Shown in pieces: positions 50,627 to 60,338 of a stretch of DNA of 64,000 nucleotides (positions are counted from its first letter, which is position 1; each line of letters opens with the position of its first letter). Source of the DNA: an uncultured Lachnospiraceae bacterium (GTDB lineage: Bacteria > Bacillota > Clostridia > Lachnospirales > Lachnospiraceae); the NCBI GenBank assembly GCA_910585605.1, contig CAJUFL010000009.1, forward strand, positions 19,355 to 83,354, in the 5' to 3' direction. The notes below the pieces were generated by a model. It was not told the DNA's origin and did no database searches. It worked only from the letters and a program-made list of their open reading frames with translations. Position numbers and translations under genes: made by a program.

Positions 50627-52162
50627 TTACACGCTCCTTTTCTGTTTTAATACCGGCTTAATTCCATATACCCGCAGGAAAAACTCTGCCTTATCATCAA
50701 AAAGCCCTCTTTCCAAAGCCAGATCATAAAGGGTATCAATCGTAATGACCAGCTGCTTATCTTTTATAACAATATTATATGCACTCGCCTTCTGCTTATG
50801 GGAACGATCCATTGCATTTGCAACCTTAAGGATTGCTACCAATTTAGCAATAGTCATATACTCCCCATCCCCTGTCTCTCCATGAAGTTCACGATAGTCC
50901 GGCAATGGAATGGAATTATACTTCACAATATTCGCAATCTCTTCTCTTTCCTTATGGGAAAGTCCCATTATTTCAGTTGACATAATAATAGAATAAGAAT
51001 GAAACCCTGCCCCCTTCATATTGATAAATTTGCCACAGTCATGTAATGTTGCAGCAATCTCTAATTGTAGTCTTGCCTTGCTTTTCAGTCCATGAATCTT
51101 CTTGGTTTTATCAAAAATCTGACAGGCAATTTGAGACACATTCACATTGTGTTCCTTATTACATCTGTACCTCTTTGCAATCTGAAGAACCGAAGATCTT
51201 ATATCATCTTCAAAATTCCGTTTAAATGACAGTTTTTTGGTTCTTTCCATCTCATCTACAATGATACCGTCACACAGATCAATATTAGGAGTCCAAATAA
51301 GGTCTGCCTTAGACTGTCTTAAGAAAATACTGTAAATCATTGCCGCAGGCAGTAGCAGGGTTGCCCGCTCATAGGGTATTTTGTATTCTGCTGCAAGATC
51401 CGACGGCGTCTTGCTAAGCAGCTTTTTCAATATGACATTTAGCTGCTTTTCATTCAGATTATCTTCAATCGAAAGCTCCGGAACAATCTGAATCATTTTT
51501 TCCGTCTCGTCACCAATAGCAATTATGTTTTTAATTTCTTTTTCACCCAGATAATAATGCTTAAACGTGTCTATTTCATTTGCGATAAATTCTTCCATTA
51601 CACGTTCCTGATGAACCATATCAAAATGGAAAAATTTCAAGCGTTCCCTGACACGCAGCACACCGATAGGAATATTTTGTGTTGCAGTGAGTTTGCCGTT
51701 ATTCATAAGTGAAATCTGAATACTTCCCGCTCCGATATCTACAATCGCTGTATTCTTCTCCACAATTTTTTCAAAATGTTCCGACTTTACTGCAAGACCT
51801 TTATACATTAAAAACCGGTTTTCTGAATTACTCAATATCTTCACTTCAATTCCTGTACGAAGCTTTAACAAATCCAGAACCATCAGATTATTCTTTGCTT
51901 CCCTTACAGCACTTGTAGCATATGCACTGTATTCCGTGGTCCCATATTCCCTCATTTTCTTAGCAAAACGACTTAAGATATCACAAAGTTTATCCACCGA
52001 CTCCTGGGAAATATATCCGTCTGCATAAGTATCCGAACCTAATTCAATGATATTACTTACATAATCCAGCTGACGGTATCCCTTTTTTGCTGTAATTTCA
52101 AAAATTTTCATAGATACATCTGTTGAGCCTACATCAATCGCCGCAAATGTCTTATATGCCAT
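50627..52162 (-). CDS. ppx: Ppx/GppA exopolyphosphatase-like protein with HD domain
   Basis: From ATG at 52162 (GGAGGG) the 511-residue protein has the ASKHA phosphatase domain (about 1-310: AAIDVGSTDVSMKIFEI, IVDIGAGSIQIS) and an HD-type domain (about 320-480; AATLHDCGKFI, HSYSIIMSTE). It should degrade polyphosphate or pppGpp. It is coupled to ppk. Confidence 0.93.
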   Translation of the reverse strand: MAYKTFAAIDVGSTDVSMKIFEITAKKGYRQLDYVSNIIELGSDTYADGYISQESVDKLCDILSRFAKKMREYGTTEYSAYATSAVREAKNNLMVLDLLKLRTGIEVKILSNSENRFLMYKGLAVKSEHFEKIVEKNTAIVDIGAGSIQISLMNNGKLTATQNIPIGVLRVRERLKFFHFDMVHQERVMEEFIANEIDTFKHYYLGEKEIKNIIAIGDETEKMIQIVPELSIEDNLNEKQLNVILKKLLSKTPSDLAAEYKIPYERATLLLPAAMIYSIFLRQSKADLIWTPNIDLCDGIIVDEMERTKKLSFKRNFEDDIRSSVLQIAKRYRCNKEHNVNVSQIACQIFDKTKKIHGLKSKARLQLEIAATLHDCGKFINMKGAGFHSYSIIMSTEIMGLSHKEREEIANIVKYNSIPLPDYRELHGETGDGEYMTIAKLVAILKVANAMDRSHKQKASAYNIVIKDKQLVITIDTLYDLALERGLFDDKAEFFLRVYGIKPVLKQKRSV

Positions 52163-52214
52163 TTCTTCATCCCTCCTATCCATATATAGCTAAATTTCAC
52201 TTGCAAAACAATTG

Positions 52215-53360
52215 TTACTTATCAGAAACAAAACACCCCAGTATCCTAAAGTTCTCTGTCTCGGCCATTATGCCCTTTAAGGCATTTTTCACCCGGTTAT
52301 CACCTAAACTCCCCTCAAAATCCACAAAAAAACAGTATTCCCACTGTTTTCCTGATAGGGGAACCGATTCAATACTTGTCATATTAATATCATTAAAAAT
52401 AAAATGTGCCAGAATATTATAAAGTGTACCACAGGTATGTGGAAGAGAAAAAGAAATGCTGACTTTATCCGCATCTTTTACATATTCTTTTTTATTTGAG
52501 ACAATCACAAACCGGGTAGTGTTGTTATCCGCTACATTAAGCTGGGGATTTAAAACAGAAAGCCCATAAATTTTTGCTGCCCGTTCACTGGCGATCGCAA
52601 CCTGAGTCATATCCCCTTCATCACACACTTTTTTGGCACTTTCTGCCGTATTTGCCATACTCACCTGTTTCCAATTCTTATTCTCCAGATATTCCTTGGA
52701 CTGTAAAAATCCCTGCGGATGGGAATACACCATCTTTACTTTTGACAAATCCGTGCCTGGTATCCCTAACAGACACTGATTGATCTGTATCATCTGCTCT
52801 CCAACGATGGAAAGTGAAAAACGTTCTAACAAATCATAAATACCATTCACAAACCCCGCAGAAGAATTCTCAATAGGCAATACACCATAAGATGCTTTTC
52901 CTTCTGCCACCTGCTTTGCAACATCAAGAAACTCCTTAACATGATCTCCTTGCATACCTTCACCAAAATAAGCCACCATAGCCGTTTCTGCAAAAGCTCC
53001 GGGAACCCCTGCATATACTACCTTCGTATCCTGCGTTACCTTTAACCTTCCGATTTCAGAAAACATTGCATCGATTACATGATCCTGGTCACCAATCACA
53101 CTATATTGATAACGTCTGGAAACCGACATTATCTGTAAAAACAACTCCTGTATGCTTTTTGCATTAAACTCGGTGCTTGCCATCAAACCCAGTTTTTCCA
53201 GTTTCTGAAGTTCCCTTTCCCTGTCATAAATCGGTTTTCCAGTAGATTTTTTATATTTTGCCACCTCTAACGCCAAATCCATTCTCTGCTCTATTAATTT
53301 TACAATCTCTTTATCTACTGCATCAATTTCTTCCCTTATCTTATTGAGATCCTGTACCAT
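52215..53360 (-). CDS. pheA: Bifunctional chorismate mutase/prephenate dehydratase
   Basis: The 381-residue enzyme of phenylalanine synthesis has chorismate mutase (about 1-90, REEIDAVDKEIVKLIEQRMD), prephenate dehydratase (about 110-290, GVPGAFAETA, VLPIENSSAGFV, NTTRFVIVS) and a C-terminal ACT domain (about 300-380, ESVPLSGKQWEYCFFVD) for feedback control. GGAGAACAGGT precedes the ATG. Confidence 0.96.
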   Translation of the reverse strand: MVQDLNKIREEIDAVDKEIVKLIEQRMDLALEVAKYKKSTGKPIYDRERELQKLEKLGLMASTEFNAKSIQELFLQIMSVSRRYQYSVIGDQDHVIDAMFSEIGRLKVTQDTKVVYAGVPGAFAETAMVAYFGEGMQGDHVKEFLDVAKQVAEGKASYGVLPIENSSAGFVNGIYDLLERFSLSIVGEQMIQINQCLLGIPGTDLSKVKMVYSHPQGFLQSKEYLENKNWKQVSMANTAESAKKVCDEGDMTQVAIASERAAKIYGLSVLNPQLNVADNNTTRFVIVSNKKEYVKDADKVSISFSLPHTCGTLYNILAHFIFNDINMTSIESVPLSGKQWEYCFFVDFEGSLGDNRVKNALKGIMAETENFRILGCFVSDK

Positions 53361-53382
53361 ACCTGTTCTCCTTATTCTAAAA

Positions 53383-54207
53383 CTAATTACTGTGCTTTCT
53401 CAGTTCTTCCAGCATTTCCATAACCGATTTATGATATACCGGATGTATAAAATATGGTGCGATTGCTGCAAGAGGTTCTAATACAAACTCTCGTTTGGGA
53501 ATCTCAATATGTGGAATCTTCAAATCTTCCTCCATAATAACAGCATCATCATAAAAAAGAATATCAATGTCCAAAGTTCTTGGTCCCCAATGGACAATTC
53601 TCTCCCTATGCGCTTCCTTTTCTATACCAAGGGTAGTTTCTAAAAGTTCATGTGCTGCTTTTAAGGTCTCAACCTCCAGTGCACCATTCAAAAATTTGTC
53701 CTGTTCCACCCCGCCATATGGTTCCGTTTCCAAATAATCGGATACTGCTGTTACCTTTGTATCAGGCAGGGCATTTAAACGGTCAATCGCAAAATCCAGA
53801 TACCCTTCCTTATCTCCCATATTAGAACCAATGGAAAGATACACCTTATGCCATCCTCGCTTAATCGTAACACCTACTGTATCCATGGATACCAAAACCG
53901 GCGCCCAAGGTTTTTTCACAGTAATTTCTACTTCCTTTAATTTAGAAAATGTAAGCAGAAGCTTTTCTGCAATCTCTTCCGCTAACCGTTCAATCAACAA
54001 ATATCGTTCTGACTCCACCAATTTCTTTATAATCTGGCATGCTTCCCCATAATCAAGGGATTCCTTTAAATCATCTGTCTTTCCGGCTTTTCTGGTTTCC
54101 AAAAACAGTCTTGCACTGATTATAAACTTTTGTCCAAGAAACGCTTCCTCCTCAAACACCCCATGATAACCAAAAGTCTCCAAATCCTTAATTATAATTT
54201 GGTCCAT
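53383..54207 (-). CDS. folBK: FolB-FolK fusion (dihydroneopterin aldolase / HPPK)
   Basis: Residues 1-115 are FolB (IIIKDLETFGYHGVFEEEAF) and 118-270 are FolK (YLSIGSNMGDKEGYL, PYGGVEQDKFLNGA, RTLDIDILFYDD). The enzyme makes the pterin pyrophosphate for folate. ATG at 54207 has AAGGAG. It follows folP closely. Confidence 0.95.
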   Translation of the reverse strand: MDQIIIKDLETFGYHGVFEEEAFLGQKFIISARLFLETRKAGKTDDLKESLDYGEACQIIKKLVESERYLLIERLAEEIAEKLLLTFSKLKEVEITVKKPWAPVLVSMDTVGVTIKRGWHKVYLSIGSNMGDKEGYLDFAIDRLNALPDTKVTAVSDYLETEPYGGVEQDKFLNGALEVETLKAAHELLETTLGIEKEAHRERIVHWGPRTLDIDILFYDDAVIMEEDLKIPHIEIPKREFVLEPLAAIAPYFIHPVYHKSVMEMLEELRKHSN

Positions 54208-54259
54208 GTAATTCTCCTTTTCCCTCATAATATATCAAAACCATCTCAATCTTTTTTCC

Positions 54260-55069
54260 TTACTGAGCCCTAATAATCGCTTCTGCCATGCGCAGTCCCC
54301 TCACATTGGTTTTTACATCATGTACACGAAAAACAGAACAGCCTGCCATAAGCCCTAATATAGAAGTTGCCAGAGTTCCTTCCTCTCTTTGTGTTACAGG
54401 TAGATCCAGTGTTTTACCAATCATGGATTTTCTTGACGTTCCTAAAAGCACTGGATATCCCAATTCCTTCATCCTGCCTAAATGCTTCATCATAGACAGA
54501 TTATCTTCCAGATCTTTTGCAAAACCGATTCCCGGATCCAGCATGATTTTATCTTTTGAGATTCCTGCCTCCAATGCTATCCGGATACTCTCCCGCAAAT
54601 CATCCAACACATCTTCAATAAATGAAGTATATTTCCTATCATGCCGGTTATGCATCAGACAACAGGGGATACCCGCCTTTGCAATCACTTCTGCCATCGT
54701 GCCATCCCACTTAAGCCCCCAGATATCATTTAACAAATCTGCACCTTCCCTGATACCAGCATCAGCCACATCCGATTTGTATGTATCCAAAGATACCGGA
54801 ATATCAAACCGTTCTTTGATTTTGCAAATGACCGGACAGACTCTTTCCATCTCTTCTTCTGAGGAAATCTGAATATGGTCAGGTCTTGTAGACTCCCCAC
54901 CCACATCCAGAATATCAGCTCCCTCTTTTATCATTTTCTCTGCCTGATAAAGAGCCTGATCCATATTATTATATTTTCCGCCATCTGAAAAAGAATCCGG
55001 CGTTACATTTAAAATACCCATTATATAAAAATGATTGTCAAAATCAAATTCTCTGCTGCCTATAATCAT
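54260..55069 (-). CDS. folP: Dihydropteroate synthase
   Basis: The 269-residue enzyme joins the pterin to p-aminobenzoate; sulfonamides target it. Motifs: GILNVTPDSFSDGGKY, DVGGESTRPD, LDTYKSDVA, LLNDIWG, DPGIGFAKDLEDN, GTSRKSMIG. Length is normal. Confidence 0.97.
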   Translation of the reverse strand: MIIGSREFDFDNHFYIMGILNVTPDSFSDGGKYNNMDQALYQAEKMIKEGADILDVGGESTRPDHIQISSEEEMERVCPVICKIKERFDIPVSLDTYKSDVADAGIREGADLLNDIWGLKWDGTMAEVIAKAGIPCCLMHNRHDRKYTSFIEDVLDDLRESIRIALEAGISKDKIMLDPGIGFAKDLEDNLSMMKHLGRMKELGYPVLLGTSRKSMIGKTLDLPVTQREEGTLATSILGLMAGCSVFRVHDVKTNVRGLRMAEAIIRAQ

Positions 55070-55156
55070 GTTTCATTCCTCTTTTTATTTATTTTTTACA
55101 ATCCGTTTCATCAACCCTGCATAGGATTTACAGTAGAAAACGAATCAACACACTGT

Positions 55157-55639
55157 TCAATACTGAATACTTCCGTTCTTCTTCTCCTCCTCCCAGTAAC
55201 ATTCCTTCCACGCTTTGCAACAAAAACAATTTCTGCTAAGTTTGTCTGCCTGATAAAGTAATGTATTCAGGGAATCATCAGCTTCTGCCCCCGCTGCCTG
55301 ATGTTCCATAATAGCATTTGTGATAAGTGAAATCTCCCATTCTTCAAATTGACAATCTGCCAGAATCTCTCTTGCAATAGATGCACCTGCCTCATGATGG
55401 GACATCTGCCTGCTATACTGTTCGGCCCTCCCGATATCATGTAAAAGTGCTGCTGCATATAGCACCTCTTTATCAAATGACAAATTCCTTTCCAACACCA
55501 TGATATATAATATTCTTGCCACGTCCAACGCATGGGCAAGCCCATGCTTGCAAAAAATTCTATCCTGCTCTGCTTCCTCTATACGTTTCCCCTGATCTTG
55601 ATATATTGGATGCATCATAACCTTATCAATTCGCTCCAT
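55157..55639 (-). CDS. HD-domain phosphohydrolase in the folate cluster
   Basis: The 160-residue protein has KHGLAHALDVARI and the HD pair in ALLHDIGRAEQY, then HEAGASIAREIL. HD hydrolases cleave phosphate esters with bound metals. Its place between folC and folP suggests a pterin phosphate or nucleotide step, possibly a substitute for a missing pathway enzyme; folE is not in this window. Confidence 0.85.
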   Translation of the reverse strand: MERIDKVMMHPIYQDQGKRIEEAEQDRIFCKHGLAHALDVARILYIMVLERNLSFDKEVLYAAALLHDIGRAEQYSRQMSHHEAGASIAREILADCQFEEWEISLITNAIMEHQAAGAEADDSLNTLLYQADKLSRNCFCCKAWKECYWEEEKKNGSIQY

Positions 55640-55653
55640 GACTCTATCCTGCT

Positions 55654-56982
55654 TTATCCTTTAATTTCTCCTATATAAGAAAGTGATCCCCATGCCGTTA
55701 TCACTGCCGATTTCCCCTGTTCTTCATAGCGCGCCCACTCTTTCTTTGCCTGCTCTACCGCATCCGCAACCGTCGGACACACCTCCACATTCTTACAATA
55801 TGGCAAAATACTGTTTTTTAAAATAATACCGCCAAGTCCCCTTTTATTTGCCGGTGTAACCACAAATATCTTTTCTGCCATGGGACAAAGAATCCTCACC
55901 ATCTCATCATATTCTTTATCCTTTAATACTCCTATTATAAAGAGAAAACACCTATTTGTAAAATGCTTTTCAAGACTTTCTTTTAAAGCCAGAACAGCCC
56001 CTGCATTATGTGCACCATCCTTTATAAATAAAGGCTTATCCGATATTTTTTCAAATCTGCCTTCCCAATATGCATTCAGCAGACTTTCACCAAGAAGGCT
56101 TCCATCCAAAAAAAGCTTTGTTTCAATTGCCGTTATGGCATTGAAAATCTGAAATGTTCCCGGCATCCGAATCCGGTATTGTTCCCCCTTATAACAAAAG
56201 ACACTCTCCGACAATGTCTCTGAAAGAATACTGACATCCTCCTTTTTCACCTGATCGAATACCGGTATTTCTTTTCTTCTGTCCACCGTCTGTCCAGCAT
56301 TACACAAATCAAACTCTGTCCGCAGTATTTTCAAAATTCCTGTATCGTTGGGATAAGCAACTACAGGACAGCCAGCTTTAATGATTCCGGCCTTTTCCAA
56401 TGCTATTTCCTCAACCGTATCCCCCAGAAACTGCATATGATCCATGCTGATGGACGCAAACACTGTACAAAGAGGCGTTTTTACAACATTCGTGGCATCC
56501 CGCCTTCCACCCATACCTGTTTCCAATATGACCAAATCAACTTTTTGCTCCAAAAAATATAAAAATGCAACGGCAGTTTCTATCTCAAAGGCTGTCGGTA
56601 ATTCTTCACCTTCACTCTCCATATCCTGCAATACATCCAGCACTTGCTCCAGCAGTCCTGCAAAAGTTTCTTCAGGCATATACTCGCCGTTTATCTGAAA
56701 CCGCTCCAGATAACAGTGAAGGGTAGGAGATATATATCTTCCCACATATTTCCCCTCTGCCCGATACATCATCTCCAGAAAAGTACAAATACTTCCCTTT
56801 CCATTCGTCCCTGCCACATGAATCACCTGTAAATGTTCCTGCGGATTATGCAGTCTGTCCAGTAGATTCCTGATTGGTGTCAGCCCCAGAATACTGCCCT
56901 TTTTGCCCATTTTCTCCATATATGCCATTGCTTCTTCATATGTCATGATCTTATTTACCTGATTTCTTAAAATAATACTCAT
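55654..56982 (-). CDS. folC: Folylpolyglutamate/dihydrofolate synthase
   Basis: The 442-residue protein has the P-loop HVAGTNGKGSICTF, SPTLHCYLERFQING, VILETGMGGRRDATNV and FIKDGAHNAGAV. It adds glutamates to folates. The true start may be the ATG at 56946 (AGGTAA upstream), since the first ATG has no ribosome binding site. Confidence 0.95.
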   Translation of the reverse strand: MSIILRNQVNKIMTYEEAMAYMEKMGKKGSILGLTPIRNLLDRLHNPQEHLQVIHVAGTNGKGSICTFLEMMYRAEGKYVGRYISPTLHCYLERFQINGEYMPEETFAGLLEQVLDVLQDMESEGEELPTAFEIETAVAFLYFLEQKVDLVILETGMGGRRDATNVVKTPLCTVFASISMDHMQFLGDTVEEIALEKAGIIKAGCPVVAYPNDTGILKILRTEFDLCNAGQTVDRRKEIPVFDQVKKEDVSILSETLSESVFCYKGEQYRIRMPGTFQIFNAITAIETKLFLDGSLLGESLLNAYWEGRFEKISDKPLFIKDGAHNAGAVLALKESLEKHFTNRCFLFIIGVLKDKEYDEMVRILCPMAEKIFVVTPANKRGLGGIILKNSILPYCKNVEVCPTVADAVEQAKKEWARYEEQGKSAVITAWGSLSYIGEIKG

Positions 56983-57123
56983 TGTTCAAATACTGCCATT
57001 AAATAATTGCAAAACGCTGCTTTTGTTACTGTTCGTTGTACACTATTTTGAAAATAAAGAGTCTCGCAATTGCCTATATAAATATTACCATAATCAAAGT
57101 AAGAATTCCAGCGTTGCGACACA

Positions 57124-57175
57124 AAAAAGAACCACCGCACTAAGACTTTTCCTTTCGTTTTTTATGCGGCAGCTC
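57124..57175 (-). terminator. Terminator-like hairpin upstream of folC, downstream of the deacetylase
   Basis: GAGCTGCCGCA / TGCGGTGGTTC arms with T residues on the minus strand, between the deacetylase and folC genes. Confidence 0.55.
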
Positions 57176-57199
57176 TTTTCTATTTTTCTTCACTAAGCT

Positions 57200-58237
57200 T
57201 TATTCTTCTACAGAATTACAGGATACATGCTGTATCAGCGGTGTATCCGCATCTATCGGAAGTATTTCATATCCTTCACTTTTCAATGTATCAATCAACA
57301 GCTGAAGAGATTCAACTGTTGTATGTGTAGTCTGCAAATCATGCATCAGCACAATGGAATCCTGATTATTTGAGACATCATTCATAATATTTTTCACTAA
57401 CTGATCCGGTGAAAGACCAGAAGTCACTGCATCCCCATTTAAAGCATTCCAGTCATAATAATTAATATTATTTTCATTCAGATATGCTATATAATCCTGT
57501 ATCGGTAATGGTGCGACGTTATTGGAGCTTCCCCCCGGAAAACGGAAAATACTGCTCTTGGTTCCTGTCACATCATAAATTAAATCATTTAATTTCGTTA
57601 TCTCCTCAGCAAAAGAATTCGCTGATGCATAAAAATCCTGATAGACATGGGAGTACGAATGCATACCGATCGTATGTCCTTCATCTACAATTCTTTTATA
57701 ATAGTCATAATACTGCTTATCTCTTCCGATCACAAAAAATGTAGCCTTAACGTCATTCGCCGACAAAATGTCCAAAATCTGACCTGTATAAATTGACGGA
57801 CCATCATCAAACGTTAAATACACTCTTTTCCCGGTTTTTTTAGATGTCTTACCTGTTTTTTCCGTGTTTTTTTTGTTATCATCCGTCTGCTCGGTCTCCG
57901 TATCTTTTGAATCCTGTTCATCCTCCGTATTGACCACATTATTCGTATCTACACTGGCATTGCCCAGAACAGATTTTATGGAATCAGCAAACACCTCACT
58001 GTCCGCATGAGGATTATTTAAAAAAGCTTCCCTGCTGGAACGCAGAGTCAGATAATCTCCCCCATCTTCACTTAAGGCATACTCTAGTTTCTGTTCTAAC
58101 TGATCAACCTTATAAAAAAGAAAAACACTTGTAAAGATTGGGAGCATCGTCATAACCAAAAAACCATATATAATTATTTTCTTATATAGCTCAATCCGTC
58201 TTCTTTTTTCAAGCTGAGCTCTGGTAATCTTCGCCAT
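57200..58237 (-). CDS. Membrane-anchored polysaccharide deacetylase
   Basis: The NodB-type domain (about 130-325) shows VYLTFDDGPS, GMHSYSH, FRFPGGSSN and LMHDL, the catalytic motifs of family CE4. One N-terminal membrane helix (about 20-45) and a coiled linker precede it. It probably deacetylates peptidoglycan or other wall polysaccharide. I prefer ATG at 58237 (AGGTGA upstream); the longer form begins at 58297. Confidence 0.9.
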   Translation of the reverse strand: MAKITRAQLEKRRRIELYKKIIIYGFLVMTMLPIFTSVFLFYKVDQLEQKLEYALSEDGGDYLTLRSSREAFLNNPHADSEVFADSIKSVLGNASVDTNNVVNTEDEQDSKDTETEQTDDNKKNTEKTGKTSKKTGKRVYLTFDDGPSIYTGQILDILSANDVKATFFVIGRDKQYYDYYKRIVDEGHTIGMHSYSHVYQDFYASANSFAEEITKLNDLIYDVTGTKSSIFRFPGGSSNNVAPLPIQDYIAYLNENNINYYDWNALNGDAVTSGLSPDQLVKNIMNDVSNNQDSIVLMHDLQTTHTTVESLQLLIDTLKSEGYEILPIDADTPLIQHVSCNSVEE

Positions 58238-58453
58238 TTCATCACCTGTTTTCTTAACTACTTTTTCATTAGTATTTTCTGTTTTCTCTTTATTCATTCA
58301 AAAATCACACAATTAAAATATGCACAATTTTTTCTAAGCCTGCTTATTATAAATAAAGATTTTTTTTTCGTCAAGCCACGTTTTCTGGTAATCTAAGGCA
58401 TTTTTTGTCCTTTTGAATATAATATAAGTATAGGGAAAAGGAAGTGTGAAATA

Positions 58454-59236
58454 TTGGGAATACCATTGCTAGAATTTTTTAATGTTAATTACACTTATCA
58501 CACAATATCTTGTGAGACAACGTCACTTAAAGATATTTCATTTACACTAAACAAAAATGAATTTATTTCATTTGTTGGTCCCAGTGGATGCGGCAAAACC
58601 ACTCTGTTAAATCTAATTGCCGGATTACTTCCCGTTTCCTCCGGAGAAATCCGAATTAATGGAAACTCACTGGAAGAATCAAACATCAACATTGGATATA
58701 TGCTGCAAAAAGACCATCTGCTGGAATGGCGGACTATCTACCGGAATCTTACTCTTGGATTAGAAATACAGCATAAACTGGACAAAGCACATCTGGATAT
58801 TATAGATGATCTGCTAAAGACTTATGGTTTATGGGATTTTAGAAATGCTTATCCAAGGCAGCTGTCAGGAGGCATGCGGCAGCGGGCTGCTTTAATTCGT
58901 ACACTGGCTCTCTCTCCCGAAATTTTATTACTGGATGAACCTTTTAGTGCACTGGACTATCAGACCCGTATGAATGTTTCCAACGATATTGGATCGATCA
59001 TAAAAGAAAAGGGAATCAGTACACTATTGGTAACCCATGATTTAGCAGAAGCAATCTCCATGGCAGACCGAGTCATCGTACTTACAAAACGCCCCGGCAC
59101 AATCAAAGAAATCATTCCTATCCATTTAAGTATAAAGAACCGCACACCGAGAACCTCCAGAAATGCACCCGAATTTAATACGTATTATAATCAGATTTGG
59201 GAGGCTGTCCACGATGAAAATGAAGACTTTGGATAA
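58454..59236 (+). CDS. ABC transporter ATP-binding protein (SsuB/TauB-like)
   Basis: The 260-residue ATPase shows Walker A GPSGCGKTT, Q-loop YMLQKDHLLEWRT, signature LSGGMRQR, Walker B ILLLDEPFSALD and the switch His in TLLVTHDLAEA. This pattern is typical of sulfonate, nitrate or thiamine-precursor importers. The start is TTG at 58454 with AAGGAAGTG upstream. It overlaps the permease by 23 bases. No binding protein gene lies nearby. Confidence 0.9.
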   Translation: MGIPLLEFFNVNYTYHTISCETTSLKDISFTLNKNEFISFVGPSGCGKTTLLNLIAGLLPVSSGEIRINGNSLEESNINIGYMLQKDHLLEWRTIYRNLTLGLEIQHKLDKAHLDIIDDLLKTYGLWDFRNAYPRQLSGGMRQRAALIRTLALSPEILLLDEPFSALDYQTRMNVSNDIGSIIKEKGISTLLVTHDLAEAISMADRVIVLTKRPGTIKEIIPIHLSIKNRTPRTSRNAPEFNTYYNQIWEAVHDENEDFG

Positions 59237-60077
59237 GACAATACCATCAGAGAATAAAAAAACACCAGATATCTTAAACTGTGCCCCTATTTCTGACACA
59301 CAGATAGCATATGTCAAAAAGATCAAACGCGGCCGGATTCTAATCCGAATCTACCAGTTACTCATCTTTATCAGCTTTCTGACCGTCTGGGAATATACTG
59401 CAAAACAGGGAATCATAAATGATTTCATTTTCTGCTACCCTTCCAAGCTGTCTGCCACAATGATATCCATGTTAAAAGACGGCTCTTTACTTTATCATAT
59501 CGGGATTACGCTTTACGAAACGCTGACCAGCTTTGCCATTGTTATCATTGGAAGCCTGATCATAGCAACTCTTTTTTGGTGGAATGAAACACTATCCAAA
59601 GTATTGGAACCTTATCTTGTCATCTTAAATTCACTCCCAAAGTCTGCACTGGCACCTGTACTCATCGTATGGCTTGGTTCTAACAAAACTACCATCATCG
59701 TATGTGCCTGTAGTGTTGCAATCTTTGGCAGTATTTTGAATATCTACACCGGTTTTATAAATGTTGACATTGATAAACTCAAATTGATCGAAACCCTGAA
59801 AGGCAATCGCTTTCAATGTCTCAGACTTGTTGTATTTCCAAGCAATGTGCCAAACATTATCAGTATTATGAAGGTCAATATCGGTCTCTGCCTTGTGGGA
59901 GTTGTTATCGGGGAATTTCTTGCAGCAAGAGAAGGCCTGGGCTACCTGATAATATATGGCTCCCAGACCTTTAAAATGAGCAATGTGTTGCTTTCCATAT
60001 TAATCCTTTGTGTAATTGCCATGCTACTGTATATGGTATTACAGCACATCGAAAAAAAATTAGCGGAATATTTTTAA
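59214..60077 (+). CDS. ABC transporter permease (SsuC/TauC-like)
   Basis: From ATG at 59214 (GGGAGG upstream) the 287-residue permease has about six membrane helices. The EAA motif GNRFQCLRLVVFPSNVPN lies between helices, and VVIGEFLAAREGLGYLI follows, typical of the taurine/nitrate group. Its stop overlaps the convergent ferredoxin stop by four bases. Confidence 0.9.
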   Translation: MKMKTLDKTIPSENKKTPDILNCAPISDTQIAYVKKIKRGRILIRIYQLLIFISFLTVWEYTAKQGIINDFIFCYPSKLSATMISMLKDGSLLYHIGITLYETLTSFAIVIIGSLIIATLFWWNETLSKVLEPYLVILNSLPKSALAPVLIVWLGSNKTTIIVCACSVAIFGSILNIYTGFINVDIDKLKLIETLKGNRFQCLRLVVFPSNVPNIISIMKVNIGLCLVGVVIGEFLAAREGLGYLIIYGSQTFKMSNVLLSILILCVIAMLLYMVLQHIEKKLAEYF

Positions 60078-60265
60078 TCCTCTATAATATCAATTACCGC
60101 CACCGGGCAGGCTGACCTTGCAGATTCTGCGGAAGCAAAATTGGAATCATCCATTTTTCCGTTTGCTTCCGCTTTTCCGTCTTCATCAAAAGCAAACACT
60201 TCCGGACATGTACTTACACATAGACCGCAACTGATACAACCGTCTTTATTCACAACTGCTTTCAT
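60074..60265 (-). CDS. Ferredoxin, single 4Fe-4S cluster
   Basis: The 63-residue protein reads MKAVVNKDGCISCGLCVSTC and later ARSACPVAVIDI. Four cysteines, CxxCxxC plus a distant C-P, suit one 4Fe-4S cluster. GGAGG sits before the ATG at 60265. Confidence 0.92.
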   Translation of the reverse strand: MKAVVNKDGCISCGLCVSTCPEVFAFDEDGKAEANGKMDDSNFASAESARSACPVAVIDIIED

Positions 60266-60338
60266 ATTTACCTCCAAACACCCAAATTGTGTAAAACATA
60301 TTTTGTCGCTAACGGTAGTATGTGTAACTTTATTTTTT

